Below are positions 17,222 to 24,954 of a stretch of 56,628 nt of DNA, one piece after another. A model generated the notes under the pieces. The model made no database searches, was not told the origin of the DNA, and was given only the letters and a program-made list of their open reading frames with translations. The stretch spans positions 1 through 56,628 of the forward strand of contig NZ_CAKKLY010000031.1 in assembly GCF_918698095.1 (NCBI RefSeq), given 5' to 3'. How positions within the stretch are numbered: position 1 is the first letter of the stretch; each line of letters starts with the position of its first letter. The DNA is from Arthrobacter sp. Bi83. GTDB taxonomy: Bacteria > Actinomycetota > Actinomycetes > Actinomycetales > Micrococcaceae. The position numbers and the translations under genes are program-made.

Positions 17222-19774
17222 ATGAGCACTGTGTCCGGCGGGCCGTCCAACCCGGACGGCCCGCCGGTTTCTCCTGCGTCCGCAGCAAGTCCGACCTCGG
17301 TTCCGGGGCCGGGCACGCGGCCAAGGGGTGCGCCTGTTGCGCCGGCCGCCGTCGACGCCCGTCCTCGTGGGGTGCCTGTCCGCGCGGACGGCATCCAGCT
17401 GATCGGCGAGGCCAAGGGCTCCGGCTACCGGGAAGCACCGTGCCTGGTCCGCCGGTCCGACGGCCAAACCATCCAGCTGACGCGTCTGTTGTTCCTCGTG
17501 CTGGAAGCCGTTGACGGCGAGCGCGACTCCGGGGAGATCGCGGAGTATGCCAGTGCCCGATTCGGGAAACTGGTCAGCGCCGACAACGTTCGGACGCTGC
17601 TCGAGGGCCAGTTGCTGCCGCTGGGGCTGCTGCGGCTCGCCGACGGTTCCCAGCCTGAGGTCCGGAAGTCGGATCCCCTTTTGGGCATGCGGTTCCGGTA
17701 TACGGTCACCGATCCGGAGCGGACGCGGAAGCTGACAGCGCCGTTCGCCGCCCTCTTCCACCCGCTGATCGTGGCGGCCGTTGCTGTGGCTTTCCTGGCC
17801 TCCTGCTGGTGGGTCCTCATGGTCAAGGGCCTCGCCTCGGCCACTCACGATGCCTTCGCCAACCCGGGGCTCCTGCTGCTCATCCTCGCCGTCACCATCC
17901 TGTCCGCGGGCTTCCACGAATTCGGTCATGCGGCCGCTGCCCGCCGCGGCGGAGCGACGCCGGGCGCCATGGGCGCGGGCCTGTACCTCGTCTGGCCGGC
18001 CTTCTACACGGACGTCACGGATTCCTACCGCCTGGGACGCGGCGGCCGGCTGCGCACTGACATCGGCGGACTGTACTTCAACGCAATCGTGGCGGTAGCC
18101 ATCATGGGCATCTGGTGGGCTACCCGCTACGATGCGCTGCTGCTTGTGGTGCTCACACAAATCCTGCAGATGGTCCGCCAGCTGATGCCCCTGGTCCGCT
18201 TCGACGGCTACCACATCCTGGCCGATGCCACAGGCGTGCCGGACCTGTTCCAGCGCATCAGGCCCACGCTGCAGGCCCTGCTGCCGTGGAACTGGCGAAA
18301 GCCTGAACCGGAGGCGCAGGCCCTGAGGCCCTGGGCACGGGCCGTCATCACCGCTTGGGTGCTGGTGACCGTCCCGCTCCTGCTGGGCAGCACGGTGCTC
18401 ATGGTGGCCTCCCTTCCGCGCCTGCTGGGCACGGCGTGGGCGAGCCTGCAGCACCAGCAGGCCATGCTGACTGGCAGCCTTTCGAGCGGCAACTTGGCCG
18501 ACGCCGCCGTGCGTGTCCTGGCGATTGCCGTCGTCGCCCTTCCCGTGCTGGGCATCGGCTACATGCTGGTGCGCCTCGTTCGGCAGCTCAGCGTGGGGCT
18601 GTGGAAAAAGACCCGCGGAAGACCGCTGCGGCGCGGCACTGCCATGGCCGCCGTCGTTGCCGTTCTGGCCGGCCTGGCCTGGGCGTGGTGGCCCGCGCCC
18701 GACGCGTATCGCCCGGTGCAGCCGTACGAACGCGGGACTCTGTTCGACGCGACAGCCGCCGTCTATCCCGCGCTTTCCGGCGGAGACGCTGCCCTTCAGG
18801 AGGGGCGGCCGGGCCGGACGGTCGCGTTGTGGCCTGAAGGAACCTCACTGCCCACCCGCGGCAAGCCGCAGCTCAGCATGGTGCTCGTTCCGCGGCAGGG
18901 CCAATCTTCCGGTCCGAACCCAGCCGACCAGCCTGACCACGGCGCGGCAACCGGCGGTGCGGCCCCGGCGCCGTCGTGGGTCTTCCCGTTCGACAAGCCG
19001 GCGGCCCCGGAAGAGGACGGCAACCAGGCCCTGACCGTGAACACCGCCGACGGTTCCGTGACGTACGACGTCGCCTTCGCCCTCGTGTGGGCGGAAGACG
19101 GGCCGGTGGATACGCGCAATGAGGCGTACGCCTTCGCCAGTTGCACGGATTGCGCAGCGGTGGCTGTTGGCTTCCAGGTGGTGCTGATCGTGGGCCAGGC
19201 GGACGTGGTTGTCCCCGAAAACCTCTCGGCGGCCGCCAACTATAACTGCGTCCGGTGCCTCACCTATGCCTTGGCCAGCCAACTGGTCCTGACCCTCGAC
19301 GGCCCCCTGAGCGCTGACGGCATGACCAGGCTCAGCGCCCTGTGGCAGGAAATCGCGGAGTTCGGCCGCACCCTGCAGGACGTTCCCCTGTCCGAGATCC
19401 AGTCGCGGCTCGACGCCTACAAGGAACAGATCATGGACATCATCCGGAACGACCCCAGCGCGTCCCTGTCCAAACCGGGCGCCGCCACCAGCCAGTCGCC
19501 GGGCCCGTCGCCGACGGCGGGAAGCGGGCAATCGCAGGTTCCCTCGCCCGGATCATCAACACCGGGTCCGCCACCGGCACCGGCGGGTTCGGGGACGGCG
19601 GGTTCCGGGACGCAGCCCGCTGACCCGGCCGCGCCAGTCCCGGCCGAGTCCGCTGCACCCGCCACACCGGGGCCGGCGAATACGGCGCCTCCGGCTCCCG
19701 CCCCGGCCCCGGCGGGTCCAGTCCCGACGGGCACGGTGCCGGCAACAAGCGCTCCCGCCCAATCCGCCCCATAA
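17222..19774 (+). CDS. membrane-embedded M50-like zinc metalloprotease with extracellular CxxC domain
   Basis: 850-residue protein. Order: Pro-rich disordered N-terminus (1-50); a small domain (about 60-140: CLVRRSDGQTIQLTRLLFLVLEAVDGERDSGEIAE) that looks like a PqqD/RRE-type winged helix; membrane segments with the zinc motif HEFGH (His232-His236) and probable third ligand Asp328 in VRFDGYH; further helices to about residue 500; then an outside domain with YDVAFALVWAEDGPVDTRNEAYAFASC and two CxxC pairs (641/644, 676/679); and a Pro/Ala/Gly-rich tail. Similar architectures occur in other actinobacteria as uncharacterised 'putative peptide zinc metalloprotease' proteins. Its immediate partner is the repeat protein upstream. 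Confidence 0.8.
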   Translation: MSTVSGGPSNPDGPPVSPASAASPTSVPGPGTRPRGAPVAPAAVDARPRGVPVRADGIQLIGEAKGSGYREAPCLVRRSDGQTIQLTRLLFLVLEAVDGERDSGEIAEYASARFGKLVSADNVRTLLEGQLLPLGLLRLADGSQPEVRKSDPLLGMRFRYTVTDPERTRKLTAPFAALFHPLIVAAVAVAFLASCWWVLMVKGLASATHDAFANPGLLLLILAVTILSAGFHEFGHAAAARRGGATPGAMGAGLYLVWPAFYTDVTDSYRLGRGGRLRTDIGGLYFNAIVAVAIMGIWWATRYDALLLVVLTQILQMVRQLMPLVRFDGYHILADATGVPDLFQRIRPTLQALLPWNWRKPEPEAQALRPWARAVITAWVLVTVPLLLGSTVLMVASLPRLLGTAWASLQHQQAMLTGSLSSGNLADAAVRVLAIAVVALPVLGIGYMLVRLVRQLSVGLWKKTRGRPLRRGTAMAAVVAVLAGLAWAWWPAPDAYRPVQPYERGTLFDATAAVYPALSGGDAALQEGRPGRTVALWPEGTSLPTRGKPQLSMVLVPRQGQSSGPNPADQPDHGAATGGAAPAPSWVFPFDKPAAPEEDGNQALTVNTADGSVTYDVAFALVWAEDGPVDTRNEAYAFASCTDCAAVAVGFQVVLIVGQADVVVPENLSAAANYNCVRCLTYALASQLVLTLDGPLSADGMTRLSALWQEIAEFGRTLQDVPLSEIQSRLDAYKEQIMDIIRNDPSASLSKPGAATSQSPGPSPTAGSGQSQVPSPGSSTPGPPPAPAGSGTAGSGTQPADPAAPVPAESAAPATPGPANTAPPAPAPAPAGPVPTGTVPATSAPAQSAP

Positions 19775-19841
19775 ATTCGCCCTGCAATTCCGTCGATCGG
19801 GTGCTCCGTGGATGCCCTTCTTCAACCTGCCAACCTCCCGA

Positions 19842-19891
19842 TTGCCGGAAATGGCCGCTTGCCCCGGTAGCCAAGCGGCCATTTCCGGCAA
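19842..19891. terminator. 20-bp perfect inverted repeat after the M50 gene
   Basis: TTGCCGGAAATGGCCGCTTG (19842-19861) is the exact reverse complement of 19872-19891, with a 10-nt loop; the stem can continue through CCGAT/ATCGG with one bulged A. There is no T-run. It probably ends the repeat protein/protease transcript. Confidence 0.6.
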
Positions 19892-19951
19892 ATCGGACAC
19901 GAACGGAGGCCTGACGCCGGGCGCCGCGCCAGACATACGCCCGGCACACCA

Positions 19952-19963
19952 TATATTTGGACG
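19952..19963 (+). promoter_or_regulatory. leaderless-type -10 box of the methyltransferase gene
   Basis: TATATT at 19952-19957 ends 6 nt before ATG 19964; no Shine-Dalgarno sequence is present. Confidence 0.6.
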
Positions 19964-20767
19964 ATGCTCTCGGCGTTGAAAAAATACCTGCTGATTCCCA
20001 AACTGGTGAGGCTGTCGTCCGCGGCGCCCAAGGATCCGCAGGCTGCCTGGGACCAGTACTGGGGCAAGGTCCGCACCACTGGGGCCCGGGGCGACGTGCT
20101 GTGGGACTCCGGCGACGACCACGAATTGCAGGGCTACCTGGAACACCTGAAGCGGCAAATGAATCCGGACCTTCCCATCGTGGACGTCGGCTGCGGCAAC
20201 GGGACGTTTAGCCGCCGGCTGGCTGCCCACTTCCCCCATGTTCTTGGCGTGGATGTGTCCGCCAATGCCGTGGCCAAGGCGCGGGCCGAATCCGAGGGAC
20301 TGGAGCGGATCTCCTTCATTACCGCAGACATGACGGCTCCCGGGGCGGCGCGCTCAGTGAACGCAGCACTGACCGAGGCCGGAGTGTCCGGTGAGGCGAA
20401 CGTCTTCATCCGCGGCGTCCTGCACGTGCTGAAGCGCCGGGACCAGGCTGCTCTGGCTGAACAACTGCACCCGCTGCTGGGGAAACGCGGGCGCGTATTC
20501 CTGGCCGAAACGGACTTCCGGGGCAACGCCGTCGAGTACGTCAGCCACCTTGGCGCCACCCGGCAGTTCATTCCTGCGCCGCTGAGGGATGCCATCTGCG
20601 GCCTGCCGATGCCCGGACGTTTCGGCGCCGCTCAGCGCCTGCGGGCATTTCCAGAGTCACTGTGGGACGTGGTGGAGGACGGCCCCGCCGTCATTGAAAC
20701 CCGACCGCTGACATCCGCCGAACCCGAACAGATCCCGGGATACTTCTCGGTGCTCCAGGCCCGTTGA
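19964..20767 (+). CDS. class I SAM-dependent methyltransferase
   Basis: 267-residue protein with the glycine-rich SAM-binding motif VDVGCGNGTFSRRLA (about residues 69-83), the acidic strand-2 end VLGVDVSANAV, and ITADMTAPG. The N-terminal AAWDQYWGKVRTTGARGDVLWD is typical of Trp-rich methyltransferase N-termini. The later EANVFIRGVLHVLKRRD and GRVFLAET blocks match strands 4 and 5. Substrate unknown; a role linked to the preceding protease locus is possible but a strong hairpin and its own promoter separate them. Confidence 0.85.
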   Translation: MLSALKKYLLIPKLVRLSSAAPKDPQAAWDQYWGKVRTTGARGDVLWDSGDDHELQGYLEHLKRQMNPDLPIVDVGCGNGTFSRRLAAHFPHVLGVDVSANAVAKARAESEGLERISFITADMTAPGAARSVNAALTEAGVSGEANVFIRGVLHVLKRRDQAALAEQLHPLLGKRGRVFLAETDFRGNAVEYVSHLGATRQFIPAPLRDAICGLPMPGRFGAAQRLRAFPESLWDVVEDGPAVIETRPLTSAEPEQIPGYFSVLQAR

Positions 20768-20820
20768 ATCCACGCGCCACGCCGCCGCCGGGCCGGTCGC
20801 CCGGCCGTCCAGCCGCCCGG

Positions 20821-20856
20821 GTCCAGGTCCAGGCCCAGGCCCAGGCCCAGGCCCAA
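20821..20856. repeat. six tandem GYCCAG hexamers
   Basis: Two GTCCAG, three GCCCAG and one GCCCAA follow each other in the spacer between convergent genes. A short microsatellite; no function evident. Confidence 0.85.
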
Positions 20857-20865
20857 TCGGTGAGG

Positions 20866-21240
20866 CTATACGACCTTCAGCCAGGCCAGGGCGTCGCGCT
20901 CGGACGTGAAGAACCTCGTGGGGCACGGGAGCTTGTTGATGCCGAGAATGAAGTTGGCGATCACCCTGTCCACGGGCGAGGATCCGAGCAGTGCAATCCT
21001 CGAGGCCTGGCACGGACGCCCGAACACGGTCCTCGCTCCCCGGCTGACCTCGGCGGTGGTGGCCATGTCCACGAGCATCGGGTGGCGGCCGGAGCCACAG
21101 AGGGCATTGACGTCCTCCATGGCGGACTCCGCATCCGCTTCGGTGATGCTGGCACCCCTGGCCCACGTGAGCCGCAGCAGCCCCTCGGCGTCCAGGATCA
21201 GATGAAACAGCGTGTTCCGGCCGCTGCCTTCGGCATTCAC
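20866..21240 (-). CDS. small STAS/SpoIIAA-like domain protein, paralogue A
   Basis: 124 residues, soluble. The C-terminal part (ALLGSSPVDRVIANFILGI, then FFTSERDALAWL) matches closely the protein encoded at 24529-24954 (AIVGESPVDRLLGHFLLG, YFTSDHEALHWL), so the two are paralogues. The fold resembles SpoIIAA/STAS-like domains of actinobacterial proteins of unknown function; MLVDMATTAEVSRGAR would be the strand-turn-helix where STAS proteins carry their regulated site. Start GTG 21240 has GGAGG 8 nt upstream. It diverges from the histidine kinase gene at 21383. Confidence 0.75.
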   Translation of the reverse strand: MNAEGSGRNTLFHLILDAEGLLRLTWARGASITEADAESAMEDVNALCGSGRHPMLVDMATTAEVSRGARTVFGRPCQASRIALLGSSPVDRVIANFILGINKLPCPTRFFTSERDALAWLKVV

Positions 21241-21382
21241 AATCTAGACCTCCGCGGTGGCTGATGGGACAGTATCAAGCTACAGGCCAACGCGTTCACG
21301 GCCAACGCGGTCCGGGGGCTGATAATGTGAGTCCAAAATCACGGGAAGCCGCACGCTGGCGACGCGCAACACAGGGGGCAAA

Positions 21383-23029
21383 GTGGTTCAGGCACCGGCG
21401 GAGAGTCTTTCCGCACCGCGCATAGCCGTGGTTGCAATACCCGAGCCGGACCGATTGGCGGCCACGGGCAACGTCCTCATCGCGGCCGGTTTCACCGTCC
21501 ATGCAGCGTCCGACGGCGGGTCCCTCGCCGTGGAGCTGGAACGGAACCATGCCGCCGTCGTGCTTCTTGATACTGCGCTCGCGAGTGAATTCATCTGGGA
21601 GGGCACACCCGTGCTGCTCCTGGTGGACCTCGCAGACGACTTCGACCTGGCGCGGCTGGAGCCGTGGGGCATCGCCGACTACATCTCCCGCGGCGCCGGC
21701 GCGCAGGAACTGACCCACCGGGTGGAAACGCTGATCGGCCGTGCCCGCGAGCGCCGGAGGATACGCGCGCATGCGGAGTTCCTCCGCGAGAGCCTTCGAA
21801 ACGTTTCCGCTGCCATCCGCGGCACCAACAGCCCGCAGCAGATGGCCGGTCACCTGGTCCGGGGCTTCGGCGAGTCCCTCGGCGCGGACCACGTCTGGTT
21901 CACCACCTTCCACGATTCGCGCGTGCCCCGTATCAGTGCCCAGTGGTGCAGGCCCGGGTTTCCCCGGCTTCCGGATTCGCTCGGCTCCTACGAGGACGCG
22001 GCCCGTGACCTGGCCACCAGCCTTTGGTCCGAGGCTGATGTGCTGGCGGTGGCGGATCATCAGGCAGAACCAACCTTCCCGCTCACAGAGGGACTCCACG
22101 GCTGGTCCGAGCTCGTCTCCGGCCGCGCCTCTGTGGTGGTTCCCGTGGGCGACGGCGACTCGGCGCTCGGCATCATCTGGATCGCGCAGGTGGACGCGCC
22201 TCGCGAATGGACCAGGGCCGAGATCGCCCTCATCCAGCACGTCGCGGGAAACCTCGCCCACAGCCTCATCCAGGGCCACCTGATCAGTGCGCAGGTCCAG
22301 GTGCTGCAGCAGCTCCGGGAACTGGACAAAGCCAAAACGGACTTTCTGGCCACCGTCAACCACGAACTCCGGACCCCGCTGACGTCCATCACCGCCTACC
22401 TCGACATGATTCGCGATGGCGCCGGCGGCCCGGTGCCGGCTGGCATCGAGTCGATGATGGAAGTCATCTCGCGGAATTCCAACCGGCTCAGGCGGCTGAT
22501 CGAGGACATGCTCACCGTCTCGCAGCAGGACGGATCCGGGCACCTGAACCTCAAGCAGGTGGAGCTGGGACAGGTGTTGCGGATCGTGGTTGCCGCCCTG
22601 CGCCCGCTGGCCGAATCGCGCAACGTGGTTATCACCGGCGCCGATTCCCACGAGGACGTGAAGATCCAGGCGGACGAGGCGCAGCTCGAGCAGGTCTTCA
22701 CGAACATCGTGGCTAACGCCATCAAATTCACGCCCGACGGCGGCCGGATCAGTATCAGCGTCATGCTGGACCCGCCGGGGGACGGAAATCCGTCGGCCGC
22801 AGTGCGGATCACGGACACCGGCGTCGGAATTCCGGAACAGGAAATCGGCCAGGTGTTTACGCGTTTCTACCGGGCGTCCAACGCCTCCTCAGCCGCTGTA
22901 CCGGGCAGCGGGCTGGGCCTGGCAATCGCCCACGACATTGTGCGCCGCCACGGCGGATCGCTGGAGCTGGCGTCTTCCCTGGGTGCAGGCACCACCGTGT
23001 CCGTCCACCTGCCGGTCGCAGGGCCTTAA
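21383..23029 (+). CDS. sensor histidine kinase with receiver-like and GAF domains
   Basis: 548-residue soluble kinase. N-terminal receiver-like domain (13-125) keeps an aspartate in VVLLDTAL (Asp63) but lacks the usual conserved Lys; a GAF-like region follows (about 150-300, GADHVWFTTFHD, VVVPVGDGDSALGIIWI). HisKA has the phosphoacceptor His327 in TVNHELRTPLT. The ATPase domain has the N box (FTNIVANAIKFTP), G1 (DTGVGIPEQE) and G2 (GSGLGLAIAH). GTG 21383 has AGGGGG upstream. No response regulator gene is adjacent, so it is an orphan kinase. A bidirectional terminator follows. Confidence 0.9.
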   Translation: MVQAPAESLSAPRIAVVAIPEPDRLAATGNVLIAAGFTVHAASDGGSLAVELERNHAAVVLLDTALASEFIWEGTPVLLLVDLADDFDLARLEPWGIADYISRGAGAQELTHRVETLIGRARERRRIRAHAEFLRESLRNVSAAIRGTNSPQQMAGHLVRGFGESLGADHVWFTTFHDSRVPRISAQWCRPGFPRLPDSLGSYEDAARDLATSLWSEADVLAVADHQAEPTFPLTEGLHGWSELVSGRASVVVPVGDGDSALGIIWIAQVDAPREWTRAEIALIQHVAGNLAHSLIQGHLISAQVQVLQQLRELDKAKTDFLATVNHELRTPLTSITAYLDMIRDGAGGPVPAGIESMMEVISRNSNRLRRLIEDMLTVSQQDGSGHLNLKQVELGQVLRIVVAALRPLAESRNVVITGADSHEDVKIQADEAQLEQVFTNIVANAIKFTPDGGRISISVMLDPPGDGNPSAAVRITDTGVGIPEQEIGQVFTRFYRASNASSAAVPGSGLGLAIAHDIVRRHGGSLELASSLGAGTTVSVHLPVAGP

Positions 23030-23050
23030 AAGGCCACACTGTTCTACGCA

Positions 23051-23086
23051 GAAACTGCCCCGGACCAGCAGGCCCGGGGCAGTTTC
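23051..23086. terminator. bidirectional terminator
   Basis: GAAACTGCCCCGG (23051-23063) pairs perfectly with CCGGGGCAGTTTC (23074-23086), loop 10 nt. The A/T-rich stem bases give a short T-stretch on each strand, ending both the kinase gene and the convergent 52-aa peptide gene. Confidence 0.8.
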
Positions 23087-23112
23087 ATATCGCGCTGAGT
23101 TATGCACCAACC

Positions 23113-23271
23113 TTAGTTGGGCCACCAGCCGATCGATGCGTAGGTGACCTCTGACTTCGAAGGCGCGGACGTGGTGGTGGTGTCCTTCTTTGGTGCAGCG
23201 TTGGCAGGAGCAGCGAAGCCTGCAACTGCCAGGATGCCGGTCATAAGAAGTGTTGCGGCAATTTTCTTCAT
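23113..23271 (-). CDS. small secreted peptide (52 aa precursor)
   Basis: Starts MKKIAATLLMTGILAVAGFA and continues through a signal-peptidase site (APANA, then APKKD) to a mature part of about 28 residues rich in Thr/Ser and ending SIGWWPN. AAAGGA lies 7 nt before the ATG and a bidirectional terminator follows, so it is a complete small gene. The double tryptophan end is distinctive. Function unknown; similarity to known secreted peptides is not recognised. Confidence 0.7.
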   Translation of the reverse strand: MKKIAATLLMTGILAVAGFAAPANAAPKKDTTTTSAPSKSEVTYASIGWWPN

Positions 23272-23472
23272 CCGCTGATCCTTTCATTTGTGAAGTGCAT
23301 TACTGGTTACGGGGGAAGTATACGGTTCCTTCCTCAAGTTTTTGCAAGGTTTTTCTAGGCACGATTTTCTATGGCAAAACCATTCGCTTAATGAATCCGC
23401 CCGCAGCGTAACAAGCTCACTTGAAGTGGCGCGCAGGTCGGCGTAACGCGCGGTCCATGGATAATTGTCAGC

Positions 23473-24528
23473 ATGCCGATGTCTCGAGATTTATCGCCCT
23501 TCGTGATTGCCGAGCTTGAGGCCCGCGAGAGCTGGAAGCGCCGGGACTACAGCGCCGGATACGCCCAGGCCGGGCAGGCCGCGGCCCTGGCACTCGAATC
23601 CGGCGATGACCACCGCTGGTGGAAGATGGTGCTGCTGCAGGTCGAATGCCTGCGGGACCAAGGTTCCATTCAGGAATGCCAGCAACTGGCGGCAACAATC
23701 GCCGCGCATCCGGTGGCTGCGTCCGCCCCCGATCTCGGCGCCCGTGCCAACATCCTGCTGGCGCATTCGCTGCAGGGACTGGGCCGCCTTCCGGAGGCGG
23801 TCGACGCTGCCGCCGTAGCTGCCGGTCTGGTGGCCGGGGACTTTGAAAACGTGTACCTGCACATCCAGGCCCAGCAGGCGCTCATCGCCGCCCTCGCCGA
23901 AAGCGGCCGGCTGGACGCAGCGTGGCGCGAGTGCCTGGACCTGAAGACGCTGCTCACCGACCACGTGGACGACGACACTGCGGGCAAGGCCTACTGGGTG
24001 ATCGGCAACGTCGCCTTCCTCACCAACCGGGTTACGGAGGGCAGCGAATACCATGACCTCGCGGCCGAAAGGCTCTCCCCCTCCCGCGACGTGGACCTCT
24101 GGGCCCGTTTCAACCGCGGCTCCGCGGAAATGCGCCTACACGCCCAGCTCAGCAACGCCGCCACCCTCCGCTGCATCGAACGCGCCGAACTCGCCACGGA
24201 AGTAGTGGGCGGCAGCGAGCGCGACATGCTGGAGATGTCCCTGGTCCGCGCCCACTGGTACTATCTCACCGGCGACATGGATTCCGCGATCACCATCCTG
24301 GCGCCCCTCCGCGACAAGTTCCCCGTCCTCGCCACCCAGACGGCGGCGGAGGCGTCGTTCGTCCTGGGCAAAGCCATGATGGCCCAGGGAAACGACACCG
24401 AATCCCTGCAGATCCTTGACGAGGCGGTTACGCTGTTCGATACGGCTGCCGCAACGGAGCGGAGCGCCATGGTGCGGGATTATCTCGCTTCCATCAGACG
24501 TCAGCCGAGGTTTCTTCAGGGGGGGTAA
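23473..24528 (+). CDS. TPR-like helical repeat protein
   Basis: 351-residue all-helical protein with tetratricopeptide-like pairs throughout, for example YSAGYAQAGQAAALALESGD, ARANILLAHSLQGLGRLPEAVDAAAVA and SFVLGKAMMAQGNDTESLQILDEAV. Such proteins are protein-protein scaffolds. The stop codon is immediately followed by the GTG of the STAS-like gene, and that gene overlaps the GGDEF-EAL gene, so all three form one operon. No SD is visible at ATG 23473; GATAAT lies 7 nt upstream, which allows a near-leaderless transcript. Confidence 0.8.
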   Translation: MPMSRDLSPFVIAELEARESWKRRDYSAGYAQAGQAAALALESGDDHRWWKMVLLQVECLRDQGSIQECQQLAATIAAHPVAASAPDLGARANILLAHSLQGLGRLPEAVDAAAVAAGLVAGDFENVYLHIQAQQALIAALAESGRLDAAWRECLDLKTLLTDHVDDDTAGKAYWVIGNVAFLTNRVTEGSEYHDLAAERLSPSRDVDLWARFNRGSAEMRLHAQLSNAATLRCIERAELATEVVGGSERDMLEMSLVRAHWYYLTGDMDSAITILAPLRDKFPVLATQTAAEASFVLGKAMMAQGNDTESLQILDEAVTLFDTAAATERSAMVRDYLASIRRQPRFLQGG

Positions 24529-24954
24529 GTGTCAGAAGCAACCATGGTTCCCGGTGCAGTCCCGGAGATGCCGGCCACGGCGGACGTACTGCCCGTGGCC
24601 TGCGTCGTCTGCACCGTGTTGCCTGAGCTGGCCGTCAAGGCCGTGCTGCCCTCCGGTGCGGACCTGGACGAGACGGCAGCCGCCCAGTTGCGCGAGCAGC
24701 TCGGTGACCTTGCCGGGGACCGGCGGGTCGCCGTCGTCCTTCACGTAACCGGGGTTGCGTCCGTGAGCCGCGACGCGCGTGCGGCCTACGCGGCCATTTC
24801 TTCAGTGTCTGCCTGGGCGATCGTCGGCGAATCTCCGGTGGACCGGCTGCTGGGGCATTTCCTGCTTGGCGCCGAATTCGGGTCTGCCCGGGCAAAGTAC
24901 TTCACCTCGGACCACGAAGCCCTCCACTGGTTGGCCCGCATGGACAAGGCGTAA
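24529..24954 (+). CDS. small STAS/SpoIIAA-like domain protein, paralogue B
   Basis: 141 residues, paralogue of the protein at 20866-21240: both share SPVDR, a FLLG/FILG segment and a C-terminal FTS..EALHWL/DALAWL block. VAVVLHVTGVASVSRDARAAYA is the strand-turn-helix that would carry the regulated position. Start is GTG 24529, directly after the TPR gene stop, with a G-rich SD (AGGGGGG). The last base of its stop codon region overlaps the ATG of the GGDEF-EAL gene (TAATG). It may be a regulatory partner for the TPR or cyclic-di-GMP protein. Confidence 0.78.
   Translation: MSEATMVPGAVPEMPATADVLPVACVVCTVLPELAVKAVLPSGADLDETAAAQLREQLGDLAGDRRVAVVLHVTGVASVSRDARAAYAAISSVSAWAIVGESPVDRLLGHFLLGAEFGSARAKYFTSDHEALHWLARMDKA

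Noticed and set aside
20764..21264. Plus-strand frame over the STAS-like paralogue A
   Set aside because: The minus-strand protein aligns with the paralogue at 24529, which the plus frame does not; the plus frame contains the hexamer repeat.
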